From Ophiodon elongatus (Eukaryota; Chordata; Actinopteri; Perciformes; Hexagrammidae): a DNA stretch of 64,000 nt. Below the pieces are notes generated by a model. That model ran no database searches and was not told where the DNA came from. It worked only from the letters and a program-made list of their open reading frames with translations. Location: assembly GCA_016806645.1 (NCBI GenBank), contig JACSYO010001581.1, forward strand, positions 1 through 64,000, read 5' to 3'. Position numbers and translations under genes: made by a program. This document shows positions 1 to 14,667 of this stretch, one piece after another. Every line of letters starts with the position of its first letter. Positions within the stretch are counted from its first letter, which is position 1.

Positions 1-2761
1 CCACACTGACCTACTTTCATTGTTCTACTTGTGTTCATGCAAATGTCTTCTGTGTGTGACGTCGTTCTCAGACAGCCGGTGCTGAGCATGTGCACCAAAA
101 CATCAACTTGTTTCATCATCCAACTTTAATAATAGAACTTGCGTCAGGGAGTTCCCGAGCCTTCAGAGTCAAAGTTGCGCGTTTTCAAACGTATTTGCTT
201 CAGTGATCAATTTAAGGAGAGCTGAATTAAATAAATTAACAAACAGCCTAAATAACGAAGTTCGTTTCTAACTGTTATATGAAGTCATATTTGGGCGTGA
301 GCACTGGAATTATCTGAATGGAATGATTCATTATATTATCAATTCATGTGTTTAAATGCAGCCTTCTCAAACTGTTTGGCTCTAACATTGAGACACGTGA
401 TGAGCCTGAAAGAGTTGATTTACAATGAACTTTGACTTTGTTGCTGGCTCTGTTGTCATGACAACAACTACACTAATCTATCCCATGTAAAAGTTTATTT
501 ACTGTTCACATATAATAAAATAAATGAACGAAAAAAAACAATGTTGCTGGATAATCCTCTGGCCTTTATAAAACAAAAGTATCATATGGTAGTTAGAGAG
601 TACACCTTGTCAGCGCGTAAGAAGACCAGAACCAACTCTCACTGAATCAGTAGCCTTTGTATAAATAGCTCTCCCACAGGGTTCACATGTGTAATCAGGT
701 TTCTACCCGAGCCTGCTGCTTGTTGCCATCATGGTAACACAGATATCAGGCCAGACTCATTTGTTATTAAGACTATATTAAGTAGTAGTAATGAGTATTA
801 TTGCAGCCTACTTGTTAACTAGAAAGAGAAATGGACTCAGTCAGACTCACACACGTCTCAACATGAAACAAGTAATTGAATGAGGCATCGCATACAGATA
901 ATTCCAGAGTTCACCCCCATGAGCGAATTCTTTCGGGATCAGTTGAGGGAAAATGGCAAAAATATGACTTTATAACAGTTATTAATTATATTCATTATTT
1001 AGGTTATTTGTTTATTTATTAAATTTGTTTATGTTTTAAGGCGAGCTGTCTCTGTTTCCGGCTCTCGACTTCCTTGATTCAATTTCCTTGATCAAGTTGC
1101 ATGATGGAACGAGTCGATATTTTGGTGTGGGGAATCGCGTTAACCGCGTTAAAGCAGCACCGGCTCAGAAGACATTTACATCAACACAAGTAGACCAATG
1201 AAGGACATTGTTCATTATACAACATGACCAATGGTTGATACATTATAATCCATGCACGGACCACACAGGTTTATTTCCCATGAACAATTGTGCATGCACA
1301 TGAATGACATAATCATGTATTCGGGGGAGGAAACCTTTGATCTATCCTCCTCAGAAGTGCTCTTTCTTTACTGAAATCTTTGGCCTGACGTGGTGGTCAG
1401 AATCCGAACGCCAGTGTTCTGCTGCTGTTCTTTACACCACTGCAGGCAGCAGCTGGCATTATTGGGCATTTATAGGTTGCCTGGCAGCTATCTACTCCTC
1501 CACCAATCATGGGCTCTTTTCTTATCTTAATTAAATTAATTAAAAAAATATATAATGAACGTTTATTTAGTTATTAATCTGTTACAAGTTTGTGGTAAGT
1601 TGATTTAGCGCAATTCTGTTACAAAATAAACCATGTGCACAATATAAACCTGCATAAATGTAACTGATGTTTTTTTAGGAACAAGAAGGTTCCTCAACAT
1701 TACCTAATAATGTAGGTGCTGATTTAGGGCCCTGTCAATGTTGGATATAATGTTCTTTAGTGGTGCATATAATATTGACAAACGCATTTGTGATTAATGA
1801 AATTACTATAAACCAATTGCCGCACAGGGAATCTGGAGGCTTCAGGTCGAGGCTGTTTTCAGGATGTGTTTAACTGCTTCAACAACTTGTCATTAATAGA
1901 CTCACTTTGCACAAAACATTCCCTATTTTTTTGTATACACACCATTTCTGGAGTGTGCTGTCAAAGTGTGTGTTAAAGAGTACAAACGTCAGCAGGTACT
2001 ACTCAGTATCTTAGCTGTAGGTACGTGGGTTTTTATAGACATTGCGTAACGCTAGCTGTTCTAACACAATCTCAGAACTCGACGCCTGATAAGCCTCTGG
2101 GGGGCAAAGGGCTTTGTGTGACTCCTGTCAGGCAGTGGATTCAGTGCGCCACGGTAGTGCTGCTTTTTTTTTTTTTTTTTTTTTTTTATCTCATAATTGT
2201 ATATTTATTTTCATATTCAAATGCTTCATTTCATTTTGTAGAAAAAGTTTAAAAAATCTAAGTTATAAAAAAGATTCAGAATCTTAGAAGATAAGAATCT
2301 TGTTTCTTACATGAGTCCATTATTCCCCACCCTGAGGTGGCACCTTGTAGGCCACCATCTTCCTTGACCTTGTTGTGTGTGTTGTAATATACTATAGTGT
2401 GTATGTGTTCTTTATGTAACCTCGCTTAAACGCTAACACAAACCATTCAAGAAATGGCGATACCAAATGAAGATCAGATGGCATGCTGTGCCACAGTCAT
2501 GACAATGAGTAAAAGAAAGCACGTCACCAAATAGACTCTTAAATCTAACAATGTAGCTGTGTTGCCTAAACAACATGTTCTGCACTGCAGGGGCTTGTTG
2601 TATAACTTTTCTTGAGATGAGATCTTGAGTGAGGGTACGTTGAACTGTCTCATATGGGTAAAATGTTTAGATGTCCACATACCATTGGCCATTTCCTGGA
2701 TGTTATTCCCAAATGAAAGTAATTAAATTTGACCCGAGGGATACTCTGTTCATCCTTCCAG
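1..2761 (+). other. probable pipox intron 1 / upstream sequence, no exon recognised
   Basis: No segment encodes the expected G-x-G-x-x-G exon 1 of PIPOX, so that exon probably lies to the left. The DNA is AT-rich. It holds a 24-T run near 2164-2187 and no other repeat that I recognise. The short ORFs here lack any recognisable protein character. Confidence 0.5.
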
Positions 2762-2910
2762 TTCGTCCTGCCCCACACCCGAGGCAGCTCCCATGGCCAG
2801 ACACGCATCATCCGCAAGGCCTACGAGCAGGACTTCTACACCCACATGATGGAGGAGTGCTACGAGCTGTGGGCCCAGCTGGAGCGGGAGGCGGGTGTCA
2901 AACTGTACAG
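2762..2910 (+). CDS. pipox: pipox exon 2
   Basis: The exon is flanked by acceptor TTCCAG and donor GTAAGC. It reads FVLPHTRGSSHGQTRIIRKAY... and ends with AG, the first two bases of an Arg codon completed in the next exon. It corresponds to human residues from about 39. It starts in phase 0, so an upstream exon must supply the start codon and the FAD Rossmann motif; I could not find one between 1 and 2761. Confidence 0.94.
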
Positions 2911-5900
2911 GTAAGCAGTCAGCAGAAACACACAGAGAGAAAAGCCATTAAACGGAACATAACAAAAGCTTTGCCAGAACACAGGGATTTGTCACATTCA
3001 AGGTGCTATGTGCGCACAAAAGCAGCAACTCAATCTACGGGAGCCATGAATGCATGACTTTCTCATTACCTCCGGCATCACTGAATCACCCCTTGACAGC
3101 TCCCATGCCTTTGAATGTGGAACAGGGGCTTTTTTCATCTCACTAAACCTCTGATTTTCATACGTAGAGCGGGGAGGAATTTGTGTGTTTATAAATATGA
3201 CAGTGGCATCAAACTGTGAGCAACCCTCCACCGGCACTTTAACTTTCCTGGCCATATTATCTTGGTTTGTTCTCAGTACCATAGAGCTGAATAACACATT
3301 GATCCATTATTCATGTGTAAGGGTAATAGTTTGTGTTACCAAGCCACGCCCACATTATGTTCCCTGGAAACACAGTGCGCCTCCCCGTCCCTCTGTGCAC
3401 CCGTCTGCAGCTCATGACTGATTGGTCCACATCTGAAGGCCACCTGTGCCCTTGGGCTTGAAAAAAAGGTGTTCATCACCATGAGAAATGTCCAGGCGAA
3501 GCTGGTGTGAGCAATGCCTCCTACTACTGCCGCTGCCTCCGGGACAGATGGAGCCACTCGTAAAAGGAATGGGGCAAAGCTAAGACCTAAAAAAAAAAAA
3601 GCTGAAAATGTTCTTCACATACATGGCAACATGTGTGCACATCTAGCAGCTGAACCAGTGCCACCAATCACCAAGTCTGACAGGTTGGACTAGATGAGGT
3701 ATCATATTTACGATCCTACACTTGCGTGGCTTTTCCTTCCTCCGTCACACACTCGTAAACACACAGGCACACAGGGAGACAGTCATAAAATGTTCTGATG
3801 AATGGCTGAAGCTGTTCGCTGGGGTTGTCTGTGCCTTATGGCTGCTGACAGATGTCGGAGCAGCCTTTGGAAAACACTGTTGGCAAAGGGCGAGTCAGCC
3901 ATCTATCAGGCAGATTACTGAATCAGACCCTATTTTTTTTCAACCTCTCACTCTAGCACTCAATAACTTTTCACTGGAGCTGCTGTGGCCTGCTGTATTA
4001 CTGTCCACTGGTCATGTGATGTCCAGTCAAATGCCAATGTTTAGATCCTTTCAAGGTTCATTCTCATTCCTTCCAACTGACTTCATTTGATTGTATTTCT
4101 ATTTCCATGGCATATTTTCTTGCAACCACGCAGATACTTTTTTAATTTTTTTATTGAGTGCAGTGCAATTTCAGGTCTGAAAGCTAGCCAAACTAATTTG
4201 GAAGAGAAAAATGAGGCTAATAGCAAAGTTATTACCCTTATTTTGTGTGATCCATAACAGTCTACAGACTGACTTCCTGCTTCAAACGTTGACCAACTGT
4301 AATGTCAGGGGAATCGGCAGACAAAGACAGGCGAGCGCTGAGACTACTCTCGTGGTTGGGGACAGAAGAACAGGGTCGTTTACTGGGGCAGAGGCAAGGC
4401 AGGGAAGTCCAAGCAGGCAGGGTCGGCAACGGGAAAGCGGTCCGAGAGTTAGTGGTGGAAGGTCTGGCATGGAAAGGAGAACGATCTGGCAGTGTCTCTG
4501 TATGAAGCAGGGGCTTAAATACTGAAGGGAGTGAGTGCAGTAGAGTGGGCAGGTGAGTGTAATTGGGCTGACGAGGTGGGTGTGACTTAGAGTGGCAGGA
4601 GAGAAGGGAAGCTGAACAGGTGGGTGTGACAGACAGGTGTACTGAATGAACTGATTAGTGAGTGAGAGACAGAGTGGCAGGAGAGAATGGGAAGCTGAAC
4701 TGTGACACCAACTGTGTACTGTAGGGGTGTCCACCACTAAGAATTCACAGTCACATCTGATTGGTTAAGTCTTGCCTATCATCGACTGAGCTTTGAAATA
4801 GTTTATTTTTTTGTGCACATTGAAACTGTTGTGTTTTGTTGTGTGTGCATAGTACTGACACGGAGCGAGGGGGATTATGGACAAACAGACAGAACACGGT
4901 TTCTTAGCCTCCTTGCTTTTTGTGTTTGTAATTAGAGCTTTTGGCTTAGTTTCATCCCCCCCATTGTAGAGATCCACGGACAAAAGGGAAATGACCGGGA
5001 AGAGAAGGGACCGCCAACGAGAGAGCGACATGCAAGTCGCAAACAGCTGTTTGTAGGCGCCTCCCCCTGCTGATTTTTACAGAGAATCGTTAAAATCATC
5101 AACGCGTGCGTGCATGCGTGCGTCGTTATTGACTGGGCCGCTGTGTGCAGACGCAAAACTATCACATGGTGGCGGCACATTTGTGTAAATGTGAAATAAT
5201 TGGAAATATACAAGTGGTCGTGGGCGATTAGCTGAAAGCCAGCCCCTTTAGATGGGCAGCCGATTGATGCACATAGGCTCTACTGGTCAGCGCGGTATCG
5301 TCAGAATTCATACCTTAGGGCAATTCCCACCGATGTACTTTCTATACATTTAGTACCTTCCAACCCTGGCTCGTGCTGTCTATTTTGCTAGGGCAATGTC
5401 GCTGCATCCTGTGCTTAGACGATTGTGATTGGTTTAAGAAATATAAAACAAGCCAGAGTGTTTTTCCCCCCAATATCAGAATGATAATGTGTGAAGCCAG
5501 ACCTTTCTTGTTGACACGCTGGCACAGCACTGTGGAGATAGGTCTGGCTATGCGAGGCTGAGTCTGCCCCCCTTCAGGGGACAGCCATTGTGTCCACAGT
5601 GGATGTGAGAAAAATCCGTCTGAGAGTGAACATGAGGAAAGAAATACCAATATTTTTCCAATACTATATCAGGCCGATACTGACTCAAATAGCTGGATCT
5701 AGTATCGGTGGCAATGGGGCCCATCTATTCAATACAATTCTATGTTAATATACTATTCGTTAATTAAATTCTTGTTTAAGTTTTGACCATTTAGTTGCTG
5801 CATTAAAAAGGTTTACACTTCTAATAAACGTCTGTTGTGAATTTTGCGCCATATTCAGTCTTTGTCCTTCTTAGAGACTGTACGAGGGCAGTTTCTACCA

Positions 5901-8900
5901 GTTGCTTAATCTGATTTATTAATCTCAGCATGTCCTTTTGTAGAACAATGTTTACTGTCTAAATATTGTGGCCACTCATGGACATTGCAACACATGCATC
6001 TCCTGTCCATAGATATTGGGGAATTCAAAATCACCCACCCTTTCCCAGTCACTTCCACACAATTTAAAATGGTCAGAATGGTGCATCCCTAGTTCTAACC
6101 AGCTAGTTCATCTAATTTCTGACATTTTCAATATATCCCTGTCACATGAGTGTTCTCATCAGCTTCAAGACAGCCACCATTGTTCCTGTACCTAAAAAGT
6201 CTGCAGTGTCCAGTCTAAATGACTACCACCCTGTGGCACTCAGCCCCATTCTGATTAAGTGCTTATGGTTCTCCAGCACATCAAAAGACATCTTCCCAGA
6301 CAGGCTCTACTGCAGGAGATTAAACTGCCGAGAACATCATAAGTACTGATCTACCGAGCATTGGTGACAACACAAGGTTTGCAGGCACCTCTTGTCCTGG
6401 TGACAAGAGGTGCCTGCAAACATTGCATAACCTTGTGTTGTAAAATTACAAATAAAAACAACCTTGAACCTTAAAGTTGAATAGATTCTGTCTATTTTAC
6501 CCAGTGTGTTGTGCATGTCAGACACAAATGCCTACACATAGGGTTGTGGCCAGTCCACTGCAATCACGTCTTCTAAAGTGTTTGAAGACATGTCCCTCAT
6601 CGTCTTTCAGAACAGATATGTTTTGCATTTGTTCTTTTGTCTGATCACCTTTGAAAATGTAATCCCCATTCAAATCACACAAATCTGCTATTGTAAGTTG
6701 TGAACTTGTCAAAGAAATCTACAAAAATAGCCAGAGTATGAAAAGATACATTAACATTTTTTTTCCTGCTTCATATTACTCATATAGCATACTAAAAGGA
6801 TTTTTGTTAAATTGTCTGTTATTAGCCAGCAGGTGAAGACAGTTTGGTAGGTGGCTGTTCTCTCAGCACCTTAAGAGTGGGTCTGGATTGAACACATAGA
6901 TACCTCAGAAACTCTTCTGGTCAATTCTAAAGGTTAGCTAATAATTTTTGCATAAAACCCAAGTTGGTCAGTTTGCAGCAACAGTAGTAAAGAAGTAAAG
7001 TGTGAAAGAGTGGAAGTTTATTTTAAGCAGCAGTGAGTGGGTGCTCTGACCTAAGATAGATGCACTTAGATTCTTTTTTCTTTCATCCCTTAAGTGTCCT
7101 TTGATATGAAGCATCACAGACCATCTGGGCTGATACACTTGACTACGGTTTACTGGCATCGGGTTTCAAATTTCTGGCTTGAGAAGTTCAAGTGTGACGG
7201 AATAGTCTTGGTGTTATTTGGAAATGGCACTGTGGACACTTGTCTGAACGAATATGTCAAGGATTGAGCTGACTGGTGCTGTTACAGCACGAAAAAGCAT
7301 GAAAGTTTGGATTCTATAGTAAATACGCTTGGCTAGAACTTGTCAGACCCTAAACAACAGAAGAGGTTGCTTATTATCCAAAACAATTATTTTGTGGCAT
7401 CCAGCAGCAGCTTGACAGGCCCAACAAATTGTCATACCTGAACAACAAAATAGGTAACAAATAGAGTAAGAGTCTACTGCCATGCTGATGGTGAGAGATG
7501 AAGTAAGGGGATCACCACATTTTAGAAAGAACCCAAATATCTGAACCAAAATTCATGATGATCCAAAAGGTGTTGAGATATTTCACTCTGACCATTACTG
7601 CCAACCTGCTGGTGGCACTAGAGGAAAAGTAAGAATACCTCTAAAGTAATCATCTAAACATGAATTTCTGTTCAAAATTTGTGCCAATCAGTTTTGTAGA
7701 TGTTGAGCTATTTCCCTGGATACAGGTAAATTCCTTGGCATTCAAATTGCATGTTGTAATGGAGGGAGTGGACATTCTTGTCTTGTGCCCTGCAGCATAG
7801 TGAAGTGTTGGATATAACTGATGTAGATAGTGAGTTTTCAAGTGTTTTAATCCACTAAATAAAGTGTTCAAGGGTTATAAAGAGAAATGTCAAGTTGACT
7901 TCATTAAAGCCTTTTCTGCATCCAGTGATGTAATGATGGTGTTGAGGTGTTTTTTCTAGGATAGACTGAGGTTGAGACGGCACATGTCGGGTGAGTGTCT
8001 GTCCTTTATGAAACCTGTTTGGTCTGGATGAATTAATCAAGATATGACTAGTTCTTTATCTTTTAGATCACAGTTAATCAGGCTTATAGGTCTATAGCTC
8101 AAGGTAAGGGTTAGATCTTTGTCAGGTTTGAGAAAAAGTGAAATAAGAGTTGTGTTCGAGTGTGTATGTATAGTTTCTGAGAATTTGATTCCATTGAGCA
8201 TTCTATTGAACAAAGATTATATGAGTTGCCAAAAGTGTTTATAAAGTTCTACTCGGTAGCTATTCTGAATTCCTCTGAGGTTATGGGTTTGTCTAAAATG
8301 GTGGCCTGGTCTTTGGATAATTTGGGAAGTTCAATGCTATCAAGGATGGAATGGATGTTGGAAATATTTGATATATTATCTGAAATGTATAATTTCTGAT
8401 AGTATTAAAAGTTGTGATAATGTCTTTTGGATTATATATTCAAATATATATTTACCATTTTTTGTATTGTGTTTAATAAATCAATCGCAGTCTTTTCATG
8501 ACGAACTGGGTCGTTGACATATGCTCTTTTTGAGCTGTGTCTTATATACCTGTATTTCATTTCGGATTTGCGCATTAGTTTTAGTTTATGTTCCAGTTCT
8601 TGTTGGCCAAAGGGTTCTCAAGGGTGCGTGGGAGGATGGTGGGGGTTTTGGGAGGCAAAACCTTGATGTTGATGACCCTGAGCCGACTTCACCCAGAGGC
8701 AATATCAACCATAATCTCTATTCAATGCATTTCTCCCTTTTCATTCCATTCTTAAGTAGGGCTGTTGAAAGAATTCAATAGAAAGTGCTATTTATATAAT
8801 TTTACCATTGATAAAGCAATACCACATCAATATTGAGATATTGGTATACTTTATAAAAAAGTAACATTTACAATGCGGTCAGACAGATCCATGAGGTCAG

Positions 8901-11900
8901 ACTTTTGTCAAAATCTCTTAGACTACCTTGTAGCATTGTGTTTTTTCAGGTATAAATGGAATTAAAGCTTCAATGGCAAAAACAAATCCTGGAAAGTCTA
9001 AAGAACACATCATTTCAAGGTTGGGAAGGGAAACAACAAAGTGAACAGGATACAGAAAAGGGTACATTTTAAAAATCGAGTTTCAATGCCGGTGAGGAAA
9101 TATTCTAAACTCAAGGTTCACTTACTACCTTTTCTTATAGCTTTCAAGTTCAAGTGTCGTCATGTGATAAGTAATAAGACATGTAGATGTAGCATAATTT
9201 TATAGTTTTATAGTATATTAACAATTATGTAATGAGCTAGTTACATTCACTCATGACAACCCAGAGATGTATTTGAAAGCTTTTTAAAAGCTAGTCAGTG
9301 ACCTTTGAGTTGAATTTATTTGGTCATGCGTACAAGAAATAACTCAATACCTTTCATATTTAATCAAATGTTTCGCATACTAACACGGGGGGTTTAACAT
9401 GGGCGCAGAGCACATATTTGCCTTGGAGCCAACCAGCAAGCTAATGCGTCCTGTAGGAATCATTTCTGGGGTTTTATTATACATTTGCCTAATTTATTTA
9501 GGAAATAAAACAGATAAATATTAAAATAATCTGTCTGTTATAAACATCTGTCAGATTTTGTAGACTGACTTCCAAGGTCAACTTTGACCTTCCATACATA
9601 CCATTTGTTTATGCAGTGAGGATATTACCAGTATTTTGGCTATACTTACACTTTAGCATCCAACCAATGTGAAGTTGACCCCTTGTAGTCAGTGCCCGGT
9701 TAGATTATTCTAATAATACTATGATGTCCCCTGGATTTAAATGTCCTTTAACATTAGTACTAACAATGTTTCACAGTTGGTGATTTGTGTAGGTTTCCAT
9801 GTGTCTTGACTATTTCTTACTAAGGTTCAACCTTCATCTCCCAGTTGATCTCCCCTCTCAGACAAACAGGGCTCCTGGTGATGGGACCAGAGGACAGTCA
9901 GAGTTACCAGCTGATTAAGAACACCCTGCAGAAAAACAAGGTTCCTATAGTGATCCTGAACCGGGACAACTTCAGCCAGCACATCCCCAATGTCAACCTG
10001 GCTGTGGGAGATGGCGCGCTGGTGGACATAAATGCTGGAGTTCTGTATGCTGACCGTGCACTCAAGACCGTACAGGTACAACACAGATACTGCTGATAGA
10101 GCATTGACTATGTTAACTTCTGTATCTGATGTCATAAGTCAAGGCCAATCATGTGGTCTACATAGAACATGATGTGAATGTCCCAGGATGGTGCAACTTG
10201 AGACAAAGGTGGGTCATTGCTTTAAACTTATTTAGAAAACAAAGGTGAATAGTATAATTATTACCCAAACTGTTTATTGTAAACATCCACCACAATGAGT
10301 CTCATTTCCTGCTACAACTTACTGTGCCTACCATAGTTGTGCACTTACCATTTTCCAGTGAATTGAGGGATCAACACCAACATTTCAGGTGTGCTCTCTT
10401 TAAGTTAAACCTCAAAACAAAGTGGTTCAGATGATCTGGATAAACGGTTGTTTCTCGCCCTGTCTGACCTTTTTTGAGTGTTCTGAAATCTCAGCCACTA
10501 TTTGGTGAGTGCAATGTATAACTGAAAGAACTGTTGAACAGTGCTACAAAAATATAATATATGTTGTAATGAGCTGCAGTTTTCCTTTAAATTGGCTTCA
10601 TGACTTCATGCATTACTGCGATTGAAGTCTAATTAAGACTAATCATGGAGGTCATTAAAGTTAATTCACCTCAAACAATACTTCAAAAGATTCAAAGATT
10701 TCTAAGGTCTTTCTCTCCTTGGTAAATATGAAAGTGCACACAGTCCACATCCTCCACATGCTAAAATACCTATCCCTTTGAAATACATTTAGGAGGAAAC
10801 TGCCAGCAATTAGCAATGTAAAATTAGCAAATTAGCAACTATATTCAAAATACTATTTCCATAAAACATAAATTTACGTTCATGTCTGTTCCAGGGTTCA
10901 TGGCAGAAAGCTGTGTCTTGATTAAGAAATATGTACCATACAAAAGAACTTGTGGACTGAAAAATACCAAGATCTGGATAATTGAACATATTTCATGCCT
11001 ATTGTCTTAATCTAATAATAGCTCACACTAGGAATATCTATCAGCAATAAATTCACATTACTGGTATCTGACAGCACTGAGAAAAGGCACTGGAAGAGAA
11101 CAGACTCATCCATGGCTGCCAGGTCAAGCACAAAACACTGCTCTGTTATTTCAGTGAGGTGCCATTTTCAATCGACTGGACAGATTGTTCAGCTGCTTTT
11201 TTGTAAAGCAGCAGTCAATTATACAGTAAATCAAAGCTTTTGGTGACACAGATTTTGCGTTCTCATGCCATGACTCTTTAATAGCCGCTTGTCTTTAGTA
11301 TTATATCTTAATATATATCGAAATTGATCCGTCTTCTTTCAGTATCTCAGAGTGGCCTGTTTCTTAATGTCTTCTTTTTCCTCTCTCTTTCAAAACAAAC
11401 TTTTCCCTCATGACTGTATGCAGAGCCAGCTCAGGTCTGTTTGGGTCTCTAAACAGTTTGATGACCACACCACAACATTCTTGATCTGGTCACTGCAGTG
11501 ATGTAGGCTGGCTGAACTGTGCATTGTGTGACAAACAAGCGCAGTTCACCTACGGGTACTTAGAGAGAGAGAGTGGGTAAATCAGTGCATTCATTGAGTT
11601 CACTATGAACTACGGGCATCAGAATTGTGTTGATCTGAGTAGCACAACATAATACCAATAGTATATAATGTAGTATATAGTGTATGTAATAGTTTAGTAT
11701 ATTAGAGTATAGTTGTATAGTATAGCCATGTGAGGTATAGCTATGTTAGCTAGTATAGCTATGTGAGGCCTTACTGTACTTATAGAGTTTATAGATAAGG
11801 TGCTTTGACCAAAAACACACTCATGTAAAGCAGGTATAATGTTCGGTCCATGTTCACCATCTTAGTTTAGCGTGTTAGCATGCTAACTAAGATTACTAAT

Positions 11901-14611
11901 CATCACCAAACATTTCTTGAAAGTAACTGTCTAAAGGGCCGCTCACATGTTGCATCTAAAAACTTGTGGCAAAGGCCAGTCATGCCGCTTTCACCAATTC
12001 CTCCAAGGTGCTTTGGGGGGGTTGCGGTAATTTAGCAGTAAGTCTCACTGACTGAACTAAATAAAGATAAATGGATTTCAAGCACCATAAGTTCCTCACG
12101 GTAGCTTAACTGCTTGATTTGTCTGTGACAATTTGCCTGACCTTTCAAGGGCAGGGGTGAAGCAAGTAAAATATTCTGTGGCATGGTTAGTAAAAATCTC
12201 CAGGTAGTCCTGAACTTAAATGATTAACCTCTCCTCCAATAATTCACCATAGATTGTTATTTACGGAATAAAGAAAAGATATCTGCCAGCTCTGATTCAT
12301 TGTTCCTTGCGCTGCAGCATTCCAGAAGGTGAACTATTTTTATCTGGGGTTGCGTCCCTGTTCACGCACTGAAAAATAGGCACTTGGGAACGCTTGCGCT
12401 TCTTTCTGTTGTCTACATTGATAATGGGTTTGAGGGTACAAAAAAAACACAACATGTGAGCAGCCCCTAATGATGCAAAATTAATTTCAGTGTAAACTGA
12501 CAATAAAGTTGTATTGTATTGTGTGGTAAACAAAAGTACTGGAGACATTTGGCCTGATGATGGCACTAGTATGGGCGTGGAGGAAAAGTCAGGGGATCAC
12601 CAAAGTTATTATTAGCACTACATTCAATAGAGAGTTCAGTGTAGAGGCATGGCTAAAAAACTAGCATTAAACACCTTTGTATAGGTTTATTATTCCATCG
12701 GTGTGTGTTTATATACACTTATCGTGAAGCCTCACAAATATTACATCAGCTCGCTCTGCAAGTTCTGGTGTAGAGCGAGTCTTTCGTTTGAGCAACTTTC
12801 CTATTCAACATTAATGTAGAGAACTGCAACCATTATAATGTCCTGGAGGCTTCTTGTGGGCATATTTATAACATTTTATATGAAACATTACATATGTCTT
12901 TGTGTAGACTACATTTCACCGACTAGTGTGCTATGACTTTGGTAAAATACTTTAACAGTAACCAATATCATCTCTCTTTCAATCTACATCTGAACAAATG
13001 AGCAACATTTTCAGTAACACATGTTGTGTCCTTCTCTTTTCCCAGGGGCAGTTTGAGAAGTTGGGTGGGGTCATTAGAGACAATGCGAAGGTAACTGACA
13101 TCACGCCTGGCCCTGTTGTGACGGTGTCAACCTCTGCTGGTGTTTATCGAGCCAAGAGTGTGGTGATCACCGCTGGACCCTGGGCTAATAGACTGCTGGC
13201 CCACACTGGCTTACAGTTGCCACTCAAGGTAATCAATTTCATGGTGTCCCACGTGAAATCATGTTTGTATAGCTGCGTATATACATCAATATTGTACTCA
13301 GATGTGAATTTCAAGAGGATTCAAGACATTCAAGAAGTTAACATGCATGTTAATGATACCAAAAGCTTGGTTTCAAATCCAAGGTAACACAAGGCGAGCC
13401 ACTGATAAACAAACGGTCATTTTGGGAGTGAAGTATTTCTTTAAACCATCTTTGGCAGTAATATCCCAATAATGATGATGTAAAATGATTTAGTTTTTAG
13501 CAGACTTTACAAAGTGCTCCACAATAAAGCATGAAACAGGGAAATCAAATGACTCCAACAATGAGGCATCATTTCATCAAATTAAAGATCCCTGTATAAC
13601 TGCAATAAATGACACAGAACCAGTGAAACTGACTAAGAACTCAAAACGAACAGTGGTTTTACAACTAGATTCCATGACTCACATACTGTCAATTTCCATC
13701 CCATGTGGCTCACTATAGAACAGCATGTGTAGGCCTGGTCTACAGTATGGAGCGTGGCATGTGTTTATAGAAACTAATTTATGTGTGGGAGTTGGTGTTT
13801 GTGCTTCTTGTGTGTGTGTGAATCGTTCATACACCAGGCCCTAGAGACACAATCAGCCACACATTTCATATCAGACTCTGTATGCTATCGACTTGGAGTT
13901 GTCCATCTCTAATCCAGCTTCCCTCTCTTTTCACCACTGGGATCTTGCCCTGCGTACCCTTTAAATGCCCACCTGAACGTGCCACAGAAACAAAAGCATT
14001 ACTCCTCCATATTTAAACAGCTCAGAGGCCTTAGTCAGCAAGGCAGTCTTTTCCATCTCGCAATATGCCACACGGGCTGAAAAGAGAAGGTGATGGGAAA
14101 ACAAGCAGACAGCTGTTAGAGTGGAGAATTGGAGTTGATATTGGAATTGCATTATTCAGGCTAGCAGCAGGCTGGGGGGGCTGGGGAATGCCATGCCTGA
14201 GTGAACTGGTAGAATAAGCACAGGCTCTGAGCTCGTTGACTCGCCGGAGCACTTCTGCCTGAATTTTTATGGTCCCTGGGAATGAGTACACGGCCAGTTA
14301 GTTCATTACATTGAAAGCTCCTGAACAATGTGTCCTTATTATTGCCACTCTCCGATGGACGTCATTTGTACAACCATGTGTACATTTCATTAAATCCCAA
14401 TTCTCCCTTTACCACCACAGAGCTACTTTGGTAATTGCACTTCTAGTAGACAGAAAAAAGTGATGAGGAGGATTGAGTAGGTGCTATGGAGGTTTTATTG
14501 CAAGCTGCTATTTCTGTGCCAGTGTGTTAATGTGTACAGATTCACGCAGAGAACAAGTGTAGTATGGAGTTGTACAATAACTATTATTAATGAAAATATA
14601 TCATATCTGAG

Positions 14612-14667
<56 letters not shown>

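Larger units (their letters stand above)
2911..9861 (+). other. pipox: pipox intron 2 (about 7 kb), repeat-rich
   Basis: The intron contains, in order, an interspersed repeat ending in CTGTGACACC, a 'gccgatactgact' repeat, a LINE reverse-transcriptase fragment, a perfect hairpin, a copy of a common teleost repeat and an L1 reverse-transcriptase relic on the - strand (annotated separately). Nothing recognisable is seen in 2911-4280 or 8800-9861. Confidence 0.8.

Noticed and set aside
1081..1200. Search for the missing pipox exon 1 (a small ATG-led frame MMERVDILVWGIALT)
   Set aside because: It lacks the G-x-G-x-x-G FAD motif and the following beta-alpha-beta pattern, so it is not PIPOX exon 1.
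4282..4737. 151-codon ORF on the - strand, Pro/Leu/Ser rich
   Set aside because: It coincides with an interspersed repeat and has no recognisable protein features.
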